From Limiplasma pullistercoris (lineage in GTDB: Bacteria > Bacillota > Clostridia > Christensenellales > Aristaeellaceae), in assembly GCA_018715165.1 (NCBI GenBank), contig DVMC01000146.1:1-5949 (forward strand): a stretch of DNA of 5,949 bases. The letters are read 5' to 3'. Below, in pieces: positions 5,779 to 5,949 of this stretch. The position numbers were made by a program, and so were the translations under genes. The notes beneath the pieces were generated by a model. It was not told the DNA's origin. It ran no database searches and worked only from the letters and a program-made list of their open reading frames with translations. Within the stretch, counting starts at the first letter, position 1; each line of letters begins with the position of its first letter.

Positions 5779-5818
5779 TCATGGTAAATCATCCATATCT
5801 TTCAGGAGGTGTCCCCGA

Positions 5819-5949
5819 ATGACTGGTATCCCACTGGTAATCGCATTCGTCATCGCAATCATCCTCATGATCGTCGCGATCTCCAAATGGAAGATCCATC
5901 CGTTCCTCTCCATCATGAGCGTGTCCCTGCTGCTGGCCATCGTCGCCGG
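5819..5949 (+). CDS. GntP-family permease, gluconate/organic acid type (N-terminus only)
   Basis: Only 43 codons are visible before the right edge; family members are about 440 residues with a dozen or more membrane helices. The start MTGIPLVIAFVIAIILMIVA forms the first membrane helix. It is followed by ISKWKIHPFLSIM and VSLLLAIVA, matching the GntP pattern of a helix, a short basic loop with a conserved His-Pro/Ala-Phe, and a second helix. GntP proteins are proton symporters for gluconate and related sugar or hydroxy acids in the cytoplasmic membrane; the exact substrate cannot be known from this piece. AGGAGG (5804-5809) lies 9 bases before the ATG. It has its own promoter and structured leader, so it is not simply the last gene of the hydrolase operon. 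Confidence 0.7.
   Translation, partial: MTGIPLVIAFVIAIILMIVAISKWKIHPFLSIMSVSLLLAIVA

Larger units (their letters stand above)
5485..5818. other. 334-bp intergenic region: terminator, promoter, structured leader
   Basis: No credible gene lies here. The region holds a terminator-like hairpin for the hydrolase operon (5531-5564), an extended -10 promoter (5600-5628), an inverted repeat over the start site (5625-5671), and two stem-loops in the 190-base leader of the permease gene (5680-5723, 5757-5778). The only open frame, 5619-5822, has no proper ribosome binding site and runs through these signals. Confidence 0.7.

Noticed and set aside
5619..5822. 67-codon open frame before the permease
   Set aside because: Its start overlaps the -10 box, it has no ribosome binding site, and it contains the leader hairpins; no recognisable product.

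Overview
The window looks like a chromosomal segment from a GC-rich member of the Clostridia, probably a gut-type anaerobe. The clues are strong AGGAGG-type ribosome binding sites, Gram-positive style signal peptides, a small Firmicutes-type XRE regulator and a MepA/NorM-like MATE transporter next to a MarR regulator. This placement is inferred; there is no rRNA or marker gene here.

Left part, all on the minus strand: a MATE efflux pump (cut by the left edge) overlaps by 4 bp a MarR-family regulator gene. The MarR promoter carries two copies of a perfect 14-bp palindrome, one between -35 and -10 and one just downstream of -10, as expected for autorepression. Upstream of this pair, also on the minus strand, lies a small XRE-family repressor gene with an unusual Cys-containing tail.

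Centre: the XRE gene is divergent from a plus-strand cluster of three genes. The intergenic region holds two 17-bp palindromes (TACCGA-N5-TCGGTA) with centres 25 bp apart. One lies in the spacer of the putative XRE promoter and the other in the spacer of the hydrolase promoter. The three genes each encode a secreted alpha/beta hydrolase with a signal peptide and a visible Ser-Asp-His triad, and they belong to three different subfamilies. The second is a two-domain protein resembling the CE1/XynZ feruloyl esterase group; the first and third are single-domain serine hydrolases. No strong promoter lies between them, so they probably form an operon, with RNA hairpins in both gaps. A moderate terminator follows the third gene.

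Right part: a new promoter with an extended -10 and a structured leader of about 190 nt lead to the start of a GntP-family (gluconate-type) permease, cut by the right edge.

Working model (inference): the XRE protein controls a set of extracytoplasmic esterases that strip ester-linked substituents from a dietary or host polymer, and the adjacent permease may import a released organic or sugar acid. The MATE/MarR pair is a separate export module. The least ordinary part is the XRE-controlled trio of dissimilar secreted hydrolases with its paired-operator switch.
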